A DNA stretch of 64,000 nucleotides from Treponema sp. UBA4377 (GCA_002391235.1 DGRX01000018.1:1-64000), one strand, 5' to 3'; numbered from the stretch's first letter, positions 49,036 to 58,558 are shown. The notes: generated by a model not told the origin, from the sequence alone. Made by a program: numbers and translations.

Positions 49036-50292
49036 TCACTGAATGTGGTTCAATCTTATGTAGTTTTCAATCTTGCCGCGAATGTTTAAAAAACATTCAA
49101 CCAAGACTGGATCAAAATGCTTGCCCGAGGCTTCTTCAATAATCTTGAAGGCCTCGTCGCAAGAGAAAGGCTCCTTGTAGCAGCGTAAGGAAACCAAAGC
49201 GTCAAAGACGTCGGCCAGCGCCATCAAGCGCGCGCTGACAGGAATGTCGTATCCGCTCAGCTGCTGGGGATAGCCGGAGCCGTTCCATTTTTCGTGGTGG
49301 CAAAGCGCGATGTCCGCCGCCATCTGAACGTATTCAGGATCGGAATTGTCGTCAAGGACTTCGTGAACGATTCTGGCGCCTTCGACCGTGTGGCGCTGGA
49401 TTTGCAGGAACTCGTCAAGGGTAAGCTTTCCGGGCTTTTTTAGGATTGCGTCCGGAACGACAATCTTTCCAATGTCGTGCATAGGCGCGGCCTTAACCAA
49501 AAGCTCTATGTACTTGTCCGTCAACACCTGCTGGTATTCAAGCGTCTTTCGCGCCTCCATCGCAAGCACTTTTACGTAGAACGAAGTCCTCTTTACATGC
49601 TCGCCGGTGTCCACGTCTCGGTTTTCGACAAGGTTGGCCATTCCGATAATCGTGTTGTTCTGCATTTCGATTACTTTTTCGTTCTGGATTTGAATCTTTT
49701 GCGCCTGCTCGTGAATCTCCGAAACATGAGTGTTCTCCACGAACAAAATGAAAAGCGTGAACAAAGTGATAAGGGCCAAAATCACGACCGCGAACAAAGA
49801 AACGTTTATCGTCCTGATTACAAAAACCATTTTTTCGTCAAGCTCGAATATAGGCGTAAAAACATGGGACATGACTTCCACCGCGACAAAAATCGCGCAC
49901 GAAAACGAACCTAACAAAAACGAAAGCTTGGGATGGTTAAAGAAAATGATGAAGGGAATCATTCCCATCAACAAAATGAAAAAATGGAAGTCCGTTTGCG
50001 AGCCGACATAATACTCCGCCAAAACTTGGTGGACAACGACTTCCACAAAGCAAATGGCGTACATCCAAAAGGCCGGCCTCCAAGAAATCACCAAACCGCC
50101 GACAAACGTAAAAAGCAAGACGCTTCCGATGTTAAAGTAGAACATCGTGAGCACGTTCAGCGAATAGAAAACCCACATGAATGAAAAGTGGTAGATGAAA
50201 GCGAACGAAGCCACAAAGGCGGCCAAAATTTTTGACCGCATGGACGTTTCCAAAAGAGGCTTCATTTTGTTGCGAAGATTCACCAAATTCAT
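49036..50292 (-). CDS. Membrane HD-GYP phosphodiesterase
   Basis: 418 residues from the ATG at 50292; the -10 at 50302-50307 excludes the longer frame. Five or six helices fill about 15-185, then a short coiled linker, then the HD-GYP domain: MHDIGKIVVPDAIL, ALCHHEKWNGSGYP and LADVFDALVSLRCYKEP. All metal residues are canonical, so this is the most likely active cyclic-di-GMP phosphodiesterase of the three HD-GYP proteins here. The membrane region has no recognised sensor fold. The gene is monocistronic and converges with zntA (2-base gap). Confidence 0.88.
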   Translation of the reverse strand: MNLVNLRNKMKPLLETSMRSKILAAFVASFAFIYHFSFMWVFYSLNVLTMFYFNIGSVLLFTFVGGLVISWRPAFWMYAICFVEVVVHQVLAEYYVGSQTDFHFFILLMGMIPFIIFFNHPKLSFLLGSFSCAIFVAVEVMSHVFTPIFELDEKMVFVIRTINVSLFAVVILALITLFTLFILFVENTHVSEIHEQAQKIQIQNEKVIEMQNNTIIGMANLVENRDVDTGEHVKRTSFYVKVLAMEARKTLEYQQVLTDKYIELLVKAAPMHDIGKIVVPDAILKKPGKLTLDEFLQIQRHTVEGARIVHEVLDDNSDPEYVQMAADIALCHHEKWNGSGYPQQLSGYDIPVSARLMALADVFDALVSLRCYKEPFSCDEAFKIIEEASGKHFDPVLVECFLNIRGKIENYIRLNHIQ

Positions 50293-50301
50293 TATATTTC
50301 C

Positions 50302-50307
50302 ATTATA
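50302..50307 (-). promoter_or_regulatory. -10 box of the HD-GYP gene (leaderless-type)
   Basis: TATAAT within ATGCGCTATAAT, ending 9 bases before the ATG at 50292; no Shine-Dalgarno between. The -35 is weak. Confidence 0.5.
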
Positions 50308-50324
50308 GCGCATTTTTAGAAAAA

Positions 50325-50843
50325 GTGGAAGAAATCGACAAAAATAATGGCCCAAAAATCAACGTTTTTCTCTGCGTCTTTATTGGAATCGCCGCCGCCT
50401 TTTTTGCCAAGGCCTTTCTTGTGGACTTTTACAGGGTCAGCGGCCAGTCTATGGAGCCGTCGATAAAGGACGGAACGTTTATAGCGGCCAACAAGCTGGC
50501 CTACGGCCTGCAAAACCCCTTTAAGGCGGAGCTCTTGTTCAGCTGGAACGGGCCAAAAACAGGCCAAGCGGTCCTTTACATGTACCAAAACTATTGGGTC
50601 GTAAAGCGCTGCGCGGCGACGGCGGGCGACAAGCTTGAATGCGTGGAACAAAACGGCAATTGCTTTCTGCTTGTCAACGGCCAGAAAATTCCCCTCAGCT
50701 CAATCCAATACCACAAACTGTGGACAACAAAAGCCGTTCCCCCAGGCTGCATTCTGGCGATTGGAGACAACGCGCTTCTTTCCCACGACTCCCGCGACTA
50801 CGGCTTTGTTCCAGTCAAAAACATCTTGGCCCGCGTTCAGTAA
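50325..50843 (+). CDS. lepB: Signal peptidase I
   Basis: 172 residues from the GTG at 50325 (VEEIDKNNG). The longer upstream frame would run into the divergent HD-GYP promoter. One helix (about 13-35), then the catalytic S42 in SGQSMEPSIKDG and the general-base K94 in WVVKRCAA, GDNALLSHDSRDYG with the conserved box D-S-R-D-x-G. It cleaves signal peptides of exported proteins at the outer face of the inner membrane. It is short for the family, but all catalytic boxes are present. The exact start is uncertain, with no clear ribosome site. Confidence 0.87.
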   Translation: MEEIDKNNGPKINVFLCVFIGIAAAFFAKAFLVDFYRVSGQSMEPSIKDGTFIAANKLAYGLQNPFKAELLFSWNGPKTGQAVLYMYQNYWVVKRCAATAGDKLECVEQNGNCFLLVNGQKIPLSSIQYHKLWTTKAVPPGCILAIGDNALLSHDSRDYGFVPVKNILARVQ

Positions 50844-50909
50844 AAAGCGGCACACTATAGAACTTTTTGCGAAAATCTTGTATAATTTAAGCTTGGTGGG
50901 AATATTTTA

Positions 50910-52793
50910 ATGAACGGCTTTTTTCCAAAATGGCGCATAATAGTCTTTTCAGTTTTTTGCTTTTTGCTGACGGGAACGATTTTAATCCGATACGCGAGCC
51001 TGTCCGCCAAAGAGCCTGAAAGAATCGCGCAAAAGCCTCCTGCGGTGGAACGCGGCTCCATTGTGGACAGAAACGGAAAGCCGCTTGCCGTTGACACAAA
51101 CTTTTTCCACATGGGAATCAACCCCCACAAAATCAAAAACCCGGAAGAGTTCGCGCGCGACGTCGCTCCGATTTTGGAAATGGAAGAAAGCGAAATCACC
51201 GGCATCATAAGAAAGGCCTTGGAAAAGAAAAATTCCCGCTTTGCCTACTTAAAGAAAAAAATGCCGCTGACCACTTACGAGGCGGCCAAGAAAATCACCG
51301 ACCAAAAGCAATACAGGGCCGCCGTAAGCTACGACAAAATTCCCGGCCGCATTTATCCCGAAAACACTTTGGCCTCGCAGCTTATCGGCTACATGGGCGA
51401 CGACGGAAAGGGCCTGGCCGGAATCGAATACTCGATGCAGCCGATCTTGCAGCCCCAGGCAAAAGCGGGCGAAACAAAGCCAGAGCAAGGCAAGAACGTT
51501 TACCTTACGATTGACGCCAACTTGCAATACAAGCTTGAAAAAATCGCCCGCGAGGCGCTGGAAAACACGCAGGGCGCGAACTTAATGCTCTTGGCCGCCT
51601 ACGCCAAGACAGGCGAAATTTTGGCCTACCTTAGCCTGCCCGAAGCCAACCTTAACGATTACGGAAACGCCACGATAGAAGAAACGATTGACAGGCCCGC
51701 GATGACTTTTTACGAGCCAGGCTCTGTATTCAAAGTGTTCAGCATAGCGGCGGCCTACGACGCGGGCCTTTTTAGGCAGGACGAATCATTCTACTGCGAC
51801 CGCGTCTTTGAAAAAGTCATGTCAAACGGAGAGCGCGTCCACATCAACTGTTTGTCAAAGCACGGATACTTGACAGCGCGCGGCGCCTTGGAGCAGTCCT
51901 GCAACGACGTCACCGCGCAAATCACCGACAGAATGGACACGGACGCCTTCCTTGCAAAGCTGCGCCAATTTGGCTTTGGACAAAAAACCGGCGTCCAGCT
52001 TCCAGGCGAAAGCGCCGGCATGCTTCCCGGAAAGAACAGCCGCTTTTGGTCGGCCCGCTCCAAGATGACGATTTCCATCGGACAGGAAGTCGCGGTGACG
52101 GCCCTTCAAGTGATTGAGGCGGCGACGGTTTTGGCCAACGGCGGACACCCGATGAAGCTTTCGGTAATCTCTAAAATAACCGACAACGAAGGAAACGTTG
52201 TTTTCCAGCACCAACCCGAAAAAAAGCAGCAAGTGATTTCCGAAGAAACCGCCGCCTACATTTTAAGCTGCATGCAAACCGGCGCCGAAAAAGGCATCGG
52301 TTGGCGGGCCGCGCTTGGCGACATAACGATTGGCGTTAAGACAGGAACCGCGCAAATGGCCGACCACGAACACGGCGGCTACAGCGACACGGATTTCTTG
52401 TCGGACGTGCTGGCGGTGTTCCCGGTTGAGGACCCGGAAATCATTTTGTACATCGTCATCCAAAAATCGCGCGGCATAAACTTTGCAAGCCGCATCGTCG
52501 CTCCTGTAATCAAAGACTCCGCCGACGCAATCATCGACCACTTGGGAATGAGCCGCGGCGACGCAGCTTCTTTGGCCCACTCAGGCCGCATTTCGATTTC
52601 TTCAAAAGAAGGAGTCAAGATGGGAAGCGTCGTTCCTGATTTTACGGGAATGTCAAAAAAGGATTTGCTTCCACTTCTTAACCGCAAGGACATAAAGCTT
52701 AACATTTACGGAATCGGCTGGGTGACAAAGCAAACTCCGCCGCCAGGAACGCCAGTCACGGAGAACATGGAAATTGACATCTACATGGAATGA
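50910..52793 (+). CDS. Class B penicillin-binding protein with PASTA domain (FtsI/SpoVD-like)
   Basis: 627 residues. One N-terminal helix (10-27), a dimerisation domain with ERGSIVDRNGKPLA, then transpeptidase motifs S272-VF-K275, S330-C-N332 and K477-T-G. The C-terminal 565-627 is a single PASTA module (VVPDFTGMSKKDLLPLL...PPPGTPV). It crosslinks septal or side-wall peptidoglycan. TATAAT at 50881-50886 and a GGTGGGAA leader precede the ATG. Its 3' end overlaps the DUF115 gene by 20 bases. Confidence 0.92.
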   Translation: MNGFFPKWRIIVFSVFCFLLTGTILIRYASLSAKEPERIAQKPPAVERGSIVDRNGKPLAVDTNFFHMGINPHKIKNPEEFARDVAPILEMEESEITGIIRKALEKKNSRFAYLKKKMPLTTYEAAKKITDQKQYRAAVSYDKIPGRIYPENTLASQLIGYMGDDGKGLAGIEYSMQPILQPQAKAGETKPEQGKNVYLTIDANLQYKLEKIAREALENTQGANLMLLAAYAKTGEILAYLSLPEANLNDYGNATIEETIDRPAMTFYEPGSVFKVFSIAAAYDAGLFRQDESFYCDRVFEKVMSNGERVHINCLSKHGYLTARGALEQSCNDVTAQITDRMDTDAFLAKLRQFGFGQKTGVQLPGESAGMLPGKNSRFWSARSKMTISIGQEVAVTALQVIEAATVLANGGHPMKLSVISKITDNEGNVVFQHQPEKKQQVISEETAAYILSCMQTGAEKGIGWRAALGDITIGVKTGTAQMADHEHGGYSDTDFLSDVLAVFPVEDPEIILYIVIQKSRGINFASRIVAPVIKDSADAIIDHLGMSRGDAASLAHSGRISISSKEGVKMGSVVPDFTGMSKKDLLPLLNRKDIKLNIYGIGWVTKQTPPPGTPVTENMEIDIYME

Positions 52794-54672
52794 AAATTTT
52801 TCATTGTTCGCCGAGCGCTTCGCAGCCTTGGCGCGAATGCTAAAGCCGCAGATTCCGGGCGAACTTTTGCAAGGCCAAGAAGCGGCGGCGCAAACATCGC
52901 AAGACCAAGAAGCGCGGCTGGCGCATCTAAACAAAACTTTTCCATTCTATAATTTTTCTTTTTCCAAAAGCGGCGCATTGACCGCAAGCCAAAACGGCCT
53001 GCCGCTCCATTCCGCCTACAATCCGATTGCCGAAGCGGAACGAACCGCGGCTACGATAAAAGACTCTGACAAAGAAATCCTTGTTTTTGCCGGAATCGGC
53101 TTGGGCTATCTTCCAATCGCCGCCGCGCGAATCCCTGGATTGGAGCGAAAAACTTTTGCAATCCTAGAACCGTCGGCGCCGCGTTTTTTTGCGGCCCTGG
53201 CTTCTTTGGACTTTAAGGAACTTTTTAAGATTCCAAAACTTTTTTTTGCAATCGGCGCCGACGTAGAGCAAGCGGCGGCTTTAGTCCAATGCGCGGGCGG
53301 CTTTGAAAAGGCGCAAGTCTTTTGGCAAAAATCGCAAACTGTTCACGCGCAAGAATGGTTTGACGCATTCTTTAAGCGCGGCCAGCAGCACAAGGAAAAG
53401 GCGCAAGTAAACACAAACACTTTGGAAAAGTTTGGCCGCTTGTGGCTAAAAAACGGCGCGCGAAATTTGCCGTTAATGCAAAAACTTCCTGGCGCGTCCT
53501 CTTTTTTTGGAGAGGCGCGTTTTGACAAAGACAACGCCTTGCCTTGCGTCTTGCTTGCGGCTGGCCCTACGCTGCAAGATGTTCTTCCGCATTTAAGGGA
53601 AATCCAAGAGCGCGCCGTAACAGTCGCGGTGGACACAGCCTTGCGCGCCTGCCTAAAGGCCGGCGTCCAGCCTGACTTTGTCTTTTTGACAGACCCCCAA
53701 TATTGGGCATGGCGGCACTTGGCCGGCCTTTCTTCGCCACAATCGGTTTTGGTCGCGGAAAGCGCCGCCTACCCCAGCGCCTTTAGGTTTGGCTGCAAAA
53801 AAATTGCCTTGATGTCCTCGCTTTTTCCGCTTGGAAAATATTTTGAGCAAAGGCTTGGAGCAAAAGGCAAATTGGCGTCCGGCGGGTCGGTGGCCACAAG
53901 CGCTTGGGACTTTGCGCGCGCGATCGGGGCAAAAGAGATTTACGCGGCCGGCCTTGACTTGGGTTATCCAAACAAGCAGACTCACATCAAGGGAAGCGCC
54001 TTTGAGGAGGCCGCCCACAATTTTTCGACCCGCCTTAATCCCGCCGAACTTCAAAGCGCGCGCCTGCTCTTTTCCGCCAAAAACCAAAAGGGCTTGGACT
54101 ACGAAGGAGATTCCATAATAACCGACGAGCGGATGAAGCTTTTTGCCTGGTGGTTTGAAAACGCGATTTCTTCCTCGCCGGACACAAAGACTTATTCATT
54201 TTCAAAAAAAGGCCTTGCCATAAAGGGCGTGGATTTTTTTCCGCTCCAAGAATTCCTAAAAAAACCGACGCTTGCAAACGAAAAAGCCGCCTTTTTTGAG
54301 CGCGCCGAACGCTCCGCCGACAAAAGCCTTTACGACAAAGACAAATTCGACGCGACGCTTTTAGAGCTAAAAAACGGCCTAAAAACAATCGACTCCCTTT
54401 CCAAAAGGGGAATCGCGCTCGCTAACGACATACTTTGCGGCGACAGTCGCGCGGCCGCCCGCATCGGCGAATTGGACCAAATCGACAAAGGAATCTTGCA
54501 AAGCGAGGCCAAAAACGTCGCCGCCCTTGTATTCCCCAGCCAAAGGCGGCTGGAAAGGCTTTTTGCGTCCCAAACGCTTCCCCAAAACCCGCTTCAGGCC
54601 AACGCGGCAAAAAGCAAAATCATATACTCAGAATTGGCAAAATCAATTGAAGAATTTTTGAAAATCTGCTAA
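52774..54672 (+). CDS. DUF115 / motility-accessory-factor-like protein
   Basis: 632 residues from a TTG at 52774 (GGAG about 10 bases upstream), overlapping the penicillin-binding protein gene by 20 bases; the next Met is at codon 22. Central DUF115 (MptE-like/MAF_flag10) pattern: CVLLAAGPTLQDVLPHL, VAVDTALRACLKAGVQPDFVFLTDP, VLVAESAAYP and IYAAGLDLGYP. In spirochaetes and Campylobacter this family is linked to flagellin glycosylation with nonulosonic acids. The role here is inferred. Confidence 0.8.
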   Translation: MTSTWNENFSLFAERFAALARMLKPQIPGELLQGQEAAAQTSQDQEARLAHLNKTFPFYNFSFSKSGALTASQNGLPLHSAYNPIAEAERTAATIKDSDKEILVFAGIGLGYLPIAAARIPGLERKTFAILEPSAPRFFAALASLDFKELFKIPKLFFAIGADVEQAAALVQCAGGFEKAQVFWQKSQTVHAQEWFDAFFKRGQQHKEKAQVNTNTLEKFGRLWLKNGARNLPLMQKLPGASSFFGEARFDKDNALPCVLLAAGPTLQDVLPHLREIQERAVTVAVDTALRACLKAGVQPDFVFLTDPQYWAWRHLAGLSSPQSVLVAESAAYPSAFRFGCKKIALMSSLFPLGKYFEQRLGAKGKLASGGSVATSAWDFARAIGAKEIYAAGLDLGYPNKQTHIKGSAFEEAAHNFSTRLNPAELQSARLLFSAKNQKGLDYEGDSIITDERMKLFAWWFENAISSSPDTKTYSFSKKGLAIKGVDFFPLQEFLKKPTLANEKAAFFERAERSADKSLYDKDKFDATLLELKNGLKTIDSLSKRGIALANDILCGDSRAAARIGELDQIDKGILQSEAKNVAALVFPSQRRLERLFASQTLPQNPLQANAAKSKIIYSELAKSIEEFLKIC

Positions 54673-54677
54673 ACTTT

Positions 54678-54804
54678 TACAATCGGTTTCCGACAATATA
54701 AATGTAACGAGTTCATCAATACAGACGTAACGACATCCAGACGCCTGTATGAACTGATAATGCATCAAAGTTGGAGGCTGTGTGAGGTTTCCAACTTTTT
54801 TTTT
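54678..54804 (+). promoter_or_regulatory. Structured leader ending in a terminator, before the third HD-GYP gene
   Basis: After possible -10 boxes (TACAAT 54678-54683; TATAAA 54697-54702) a stem GTTC...ATACAG with CTGTATGAAC (54711-54724 and 54745-54754, 4-base bulge) is followed by AAAGTTGGA/TCCAACTTT (54767-54775 and 54790-54798) and a T9 run, an intrinsic terminator 20 bases before the ATG at 54824. It either ends upstream transcription or acts as an attenuator. No known riboswitch class was recognised. Confidence 0.5.
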
Positions 54805-54823
54805 ATAGAGGTTTAAAAAACGG

Positions 54824-56086
54824 ATGAACGCCTTTGAAGTTAACGCATTAAAGCCCGCGTTGATTTTTACAGACCACTTGATTCTCGACAAAGAATTTCT
54901 CGTTTTGGGAAAAGGCTTCCCCGTAACTCAAGAACTCATCAAGGAACTTATAACTTGGGGCTTTACCTCTGTTTCCTGCGACGGAACGATAGACGACGGA
55001 ACAAACGACAAAGAGATTATCAACCGTTCCGCGGAAGACCTAATATTTGAGACCCAGCAAGAGGATGCCGAACGCGCCAAAGAGCGCATGCAAAAGGCCA
55101 ACGAGTTAAAGAACAGCCTACAAGACGCGTCAAGACTGATTCAATCGCTCAACACCGAAGCGTCTCGCATGGAGATGACCCACAAGGTTTACAAAGACTA
55201 TTCGGACTACATCGAAAGCCTCTACACCCACTACTCCACGCACAAAGAAATCGACCGCGACCAATTGGCCAAGGTTGTGCAAGAACTCATTATTTTTGTC
55301 CGCGAAAACCGCCGCTTTGTTTTGCGCGTCAATCCTCGCGCCGAACAAACTGACAAAAAATTCTTGGTGAACCACGCGATGCGCTCAACCGTCATCGCTT
55401 TGACAATCGGCGCAAGGCTGCGCTTGCAGTTCAACCAAATGGTGGAATTGGGCGAGGCCTGCATTTTGCACGAAATCGGAATGCTGCGCTTGCCGCCCCA
55501 GCTTTACATAACGGACAAAAAATTGCAGCCGCAAGAAAAGGCCAAGCTTGCCAGCCACCCGATTCTTGGCTATGAATTGCTTAAGGAAGTCGGCTTTAGC
55601 CTTCCAATCCAGCGCGCGGTTTTGGAGCACCACGAAAAAGAAAACGGCTCCGGCTATCCGCGCCATATCGCAAGCGACAATATTTCCACTTACGCAAAAA
55701 TCATCGCGGTAGCCTGCGCCTTTGAGGCGATTACCGCTCCGCGACACTATAGAAGCGCCCGCCCCAAGTACGAGGCCATGCTTGAAATTTTGCGCAACTC
55801 AAACAAGCAGTACGACGAAAACGTAATCAAAGCCTTGCTTTACTCTTTCTCGGTTTTCCCAATCGGCGTTTACGTCTACTTGGCCAACGGAAAAATCGCG
55901 CAAATCACCGACGCGAATCCAGAAGACCCAAAACATCCTATCGCGCAAATTCTTGGCGAAACCGCCGCCGACGGAGACCCGCGCACGGTGGACACCGACG
56001 AAGGCTCCAACAAGGTTGTCCGCGTCTTGAACCAACAAGAAGTTTCAGACGTGTTAAAATCTTTGGGAATTAGCGAAGACGATTAG
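54824..56086 (+). CDS. HD-GYP-related protein with H-E instead of H-D
   Basis: 420 residues, no membrane segments. An N-terminal domain (1-75, DUF3391-like: LKPALIFTDHLILDKEFLVLGKG), a charged coiled-coil stretch (75-120), then an HD-GYP-like domain. The HD pair reads H216-E217 (LHEIGM). The second box is HHEKENGSGYP (269-279), with Asn where many have Asp. GYP is kept. Losing the metal Asp may lower or end phosphodiesterase activity, so it may bind cyclic-di-GMP instead. The leader before it holds a terminator hairpin that may control expression. Confidence 0.83.
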   Translation: MNAFEVNALKPALIFTDHLILDKEFLVLGKGFPVTQELIKELITWGFTSVSCDGTIDDGTNDKEIINRSAEDLIFETQQEDAERAKERMQKANELKNSLQDASRLIQSLNTEASRMEMTHKVYKDYSDYIESLYTHYSTHKEIDRDQLAKVVQELIIFVRENRRFVLRVNPRAEQTDKKFLVNHAMRSTVIALTIGARLRLQFNQMVELGEACILHEIGMLRLPPQLYITDKKLQPQEKAKLASHPILGYELLKEVGFSLPIQRAVLEHHEKENGSGYPRHIASDNISTYAKIIAVACAFEAITAPRHYRSARPKYEAMLEILRNSNKQYDENVIKALLYSFSVFPIGVYVYLANGKIAQITDANPEDPKHPIAQILGETAADGDPRTVDTDEGSNKVVRVLNQQEVSDVLKSLGISEDD

Positions 56087-56134
56087 ACCGCCGCCGGCCG
56101 CCCGAGATTTTTGAACTTGCGGCAATTTAAAATC

Positions 56135-56890
56135 TTAGTTAAAGAAGTCTCGGACCTTTTCCACCTCCGCCTTAAACTGTTCGTCGATTACAGGCGGATG
56201 GTCGTTAAAGTAAAGAATCTGTTCCAGCTCTTCAAGGTTCCTGACGCCCCAAAGGGGAACGACGTTTTCAAACTGGTAAAGGTAGCCCAAAGCGAGCGGC
56301 GTGTTTTGCACCAAGCCGCCGTAAAGGGGTTTCATCGCGACAAAGCCGATGTCTTTTTGGGCCGCTTCTTTTGCAAGCCGCTCGCCTTCTCCGTCGACCA
56401 AGATGTTGAAGGGAGCCTGAACCGTTTCAAAAAGCCCAAAGTCCAAGGCCTTTTGGGCGATGTCCAAGCTCTCTGTCGCAAGGCCAAAGTGGCGGATTTT
56501 TTTTCGTTCCTGCAAGCGTTTCATTTGCGCGCAAATCTCGTCAAAGTCGGCCAAGCCCTTTTCGTCAACCTCGTATTGGAACAAGTCAACGTAGTCGGTC
56601 TGCAAGGCGTCAAGGCTGGCCTCCAAGTCTTCGGAAAGCGAGCGCGCGTCCAATACGCAAGCCTTTGTGCTTAAAATCACGTTTTGGCGGATTCCGTGCA
56701 GGCAGGCTCCAAGGCGCTTTTCGCTTTCGGGAACCGTGTGCGAAATGTCAAAAAAATTCACGCCCGCGTCGTAGGCCTTATGAACGAGAACCGCCGCGTC
56801 TTCCTCGCTTTCGATGTCCTTTAAGGACATCGCGCCAAAGCCGACGCGGCTTGCCATTAAGTTTGATTTTCCCAACCCAACGTAGTCCAT
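56135..56890 (-). CDS. Aldo/keto reductase-like protein with altered catalytic tetrad
   Basis: 251 residues in the AKR barrel pattern: YVGLGKSNLMASRVGFGAM, NFFDIS, SEKRLGACL, VILSTK, TDYVDLFQ and a C-terminal AKR core, with the C-terminal tail shorter than full-length AKRs. Of the tetrad Asp-Tyr-Lys-His, D48 and K76 are kept. The Tyr position is V53 (TVPESE where Y-x-x-S-E is usual) and the His position is E107 (FQYE instead of YQLH). Normal NADPH-dependent carbonyl reduction is therefore doubtful. It lies 18 bases after glyS on the same strand. Confidence 0.75.
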   Translation of the reverse strand: MDYVGLGKSNLMASRVGFGAMSLKDIESEEDAAVLVHKAYDAGVNFFDISHTVPESEKRLGACLHGIRQNVILSTKACVLDARSLSEDLEASLDALQTDYVDLFQYEVDEKGLADFDEICAQMKRLQERKKIRHFGLATESLDIAQKALDFGLFETVQAPFNILVDGEGERLAKEAAQKDIGFVAMKPLYGGLVQNTPLALGYLYQFENVVPLWGVRNLEELEQILYFNDHPPVIDEQFKAEVEKVRDFFN

Positions 56891-56908
56891 CTAAAAAACG
56901 CCGCCAAA

Positions 56909-58363
56909 TTAGCGCTGAACCGGCTTGTAGTTGCGGATCGCGTTTTGGATGTATGAAGTCAACTCGCTTACCTTTACGCGAGCCTGCTCCATGCTGTCGC
57001 GGTCGCGGACTGTGACAGTGTCAAAGTTGGGCGAATCTTTTGTGATTGTGTCGTAGTCGATTGTTACGCAGAAAGGAGTTCCAACCTCGTCTTGGCGGCG
57101 GTAGCGCTTTCCGACAGTTCCAGAAACGTCAAAGTCAGTGGCGAACTCTTCCTTAAGCGTGTGCTGGATTTCCTTGGCGCGCTCGGCCAATCCGTCCTTT
57201 TTCATCAACGGAAGAACCGCGACTGTTATCGGAGCCAGCTTTGGATGCAAGTGAAGGACAGTGCGGTAGTCTTCGGCGCCGTCCTTTCCAACGTTCTGCT
57301 CCTCGTAGGCTTCGCACATAAAGGCCAAGAAGTTTCTGTTCAAGCCGGCTGAAGTCTCGATGACATAGGGCGTGTAGCTCTTGTTTCCGTCTTCCTGGTC
57401 GATGTAAGACATGTCCTTTCCGCTTGTCTTTGTGTGCTGGCTAAGGTCAAAGTCTGTGCGGTTGTGAATGCCTTCGATTTCCTCAAAGCCAATCGGGAAG
57501 TTGTACTGAATGTCGTAGGCGTCCTTGGCGTAGTGGGCAAGCTTGTCGTGGTGGTGCCACTGCAAGTTCTTTTCGGCGATGCCGTACTTAAGGTAGAAGG
57601 CCCAGCGGTACTTGCGCCAGTCCTCAAAGATTCCGTCGTCCGTTCCGGGCTTGCAGAAGTACTCCATTTCCATCTGCTCAAATTCGCAAGTGCGGAAAAT
57701 AAAGTTCTTAAAGATGATTTCGTTGCGGAAGGACTTTCCAACCTGGGCCACGCCAAAGGGAAGCTTCATTCTTGAAGACTGAACGATGTTCTTGAAGTCG
57801 GTGAAAATTCCCTGGCAAGTTTCGGGGCGAAGGTAAATCAAGTGCGAGTCGTCGGCGACGGGGCCTTGGTATGTCTTGAACATAAGGTTGAACTCGCGCA
57901 CGTCCGTGTACTTGCGGTTTTTGCTTCCGCAGGTCGGGCAGTTGATCTTCGCGTCGATGAAGGCCTTCATCTCTTCGTGGCTCATCGTGTCAACGGGCTT
58001 GTCCGTCTTTTCGTTGTGGGAATGGCAGTAGTCCTCGATGAGCTGGTCGGCGCGGAACCTGGCGTTGCATTCAGTGCAGTCAATCATCGGGTCTGAAAAG
58101 TGCGCGACATGGCCGGAGGCGACCCAAGTCTTGTGGTGCTGGAAAATCGCGCTGTCAAGGCCTACAACGTCGTCGCGCAGCTGCGTCATGTAATGCCACC
58201 ATTCGTTTTGAATGTTGCGCTTAAAGTTAACTCCGAGCGGGCCGTAATCCCACGCGCCGGCCTGTCCGCCGTAAATTTCCGAAGCCTGATATACAAATCC
58301 CCTGCGCTTGCACAAAGAAATGATTTTGTCCAAAGTGCATTCGTGTCCTGTTTGAGCTGCCAT
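56909..58363 (-). CDS. glyS: Glycyl-tRNA synthetase (alpha2 type)
   Basis: 484 residues from the ATG at 58363 (GGAG 10 bases upstream). Class II synthetase of the single-chain type: KIISLCKRRGFVYQASEIYGG near the start, a zinc-type C-x-x-C pair (CTEC, CPTCGS), LRPETCQGIFTDF (motif 2 area), FRNEI and EQMEMEYFC, and C-terminal VLPLMKKDG with an anticodon-binding domain. It charges tRNA-Gly. The AKR-like gene follows 18 bases later. Confidence 0.96.
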   Translation of the reverse strand: MAAQTGHECTLDKIISLCKRRGFVYQASEIYGGQAGAWDYGPLGVNFKRNIQNEWWHYMTQLRDDVVGLDSAIFQHHKTWVASGHVAHFSDPMIDCTECNARFRADQLIEDYCHSHNEKTDKPVDTMSHEEMKAFIDAKINCPTCGSKNRKYTDVREFNLMFKTYQGPVADDSHLIYLRPETCQGIFTDFKNIVQSSRMKLPFGVAQVGKSFRNEIIFKNFIFRTCEFEQMEMEYFCKPGTDDGIFEDWRKYRWAFYLKYGIAEKNLQWHHHDKLAHYAKDAYDIQYNFPIGFEEIEGIHNRTDFDLSQHTKTSGKDMSYIDQEDGNKSYTPYVIETSAGLNRNFLAFMCEAYEEQNVGKDGAEDYRTVLHLHPKLAPITVAVLPLMKKDGLAERAKEIQHTLKEEFATDFDVSGTVGKRYRRQDEVGTPFCVTIDYDTITKDSPNFDTVTVRDRDSMEQARVKVSELTSYIQNAIRNYKPVQR

Positions 58364-58558
58364 ATGAATTACTCCATTATTATTATGATAATTCAAATAT
58401 TATATCAGAATGGCTCTTTTGTTTCAATATAGCGCAGGTATTGAATACAGGCCAAAAAGCGGCGCGAGGGCGCGGGGCGGCTTTCGGAAACACTCTGTTT
58501 GCGGGCGGTTGGGTTCCCGCGGGAGCGTTTTTTTGTTTTTTTTACTTCTGCCGCTATA

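Noticed and set aside
54711..54804. Cyclic-di-GMP (GEMM) riboswitch controlling an HD-GYP gene
   Set aside because: The conserved GEMM core and tetraloop receptor sequences are not visible; called only a structured leader/terminator.
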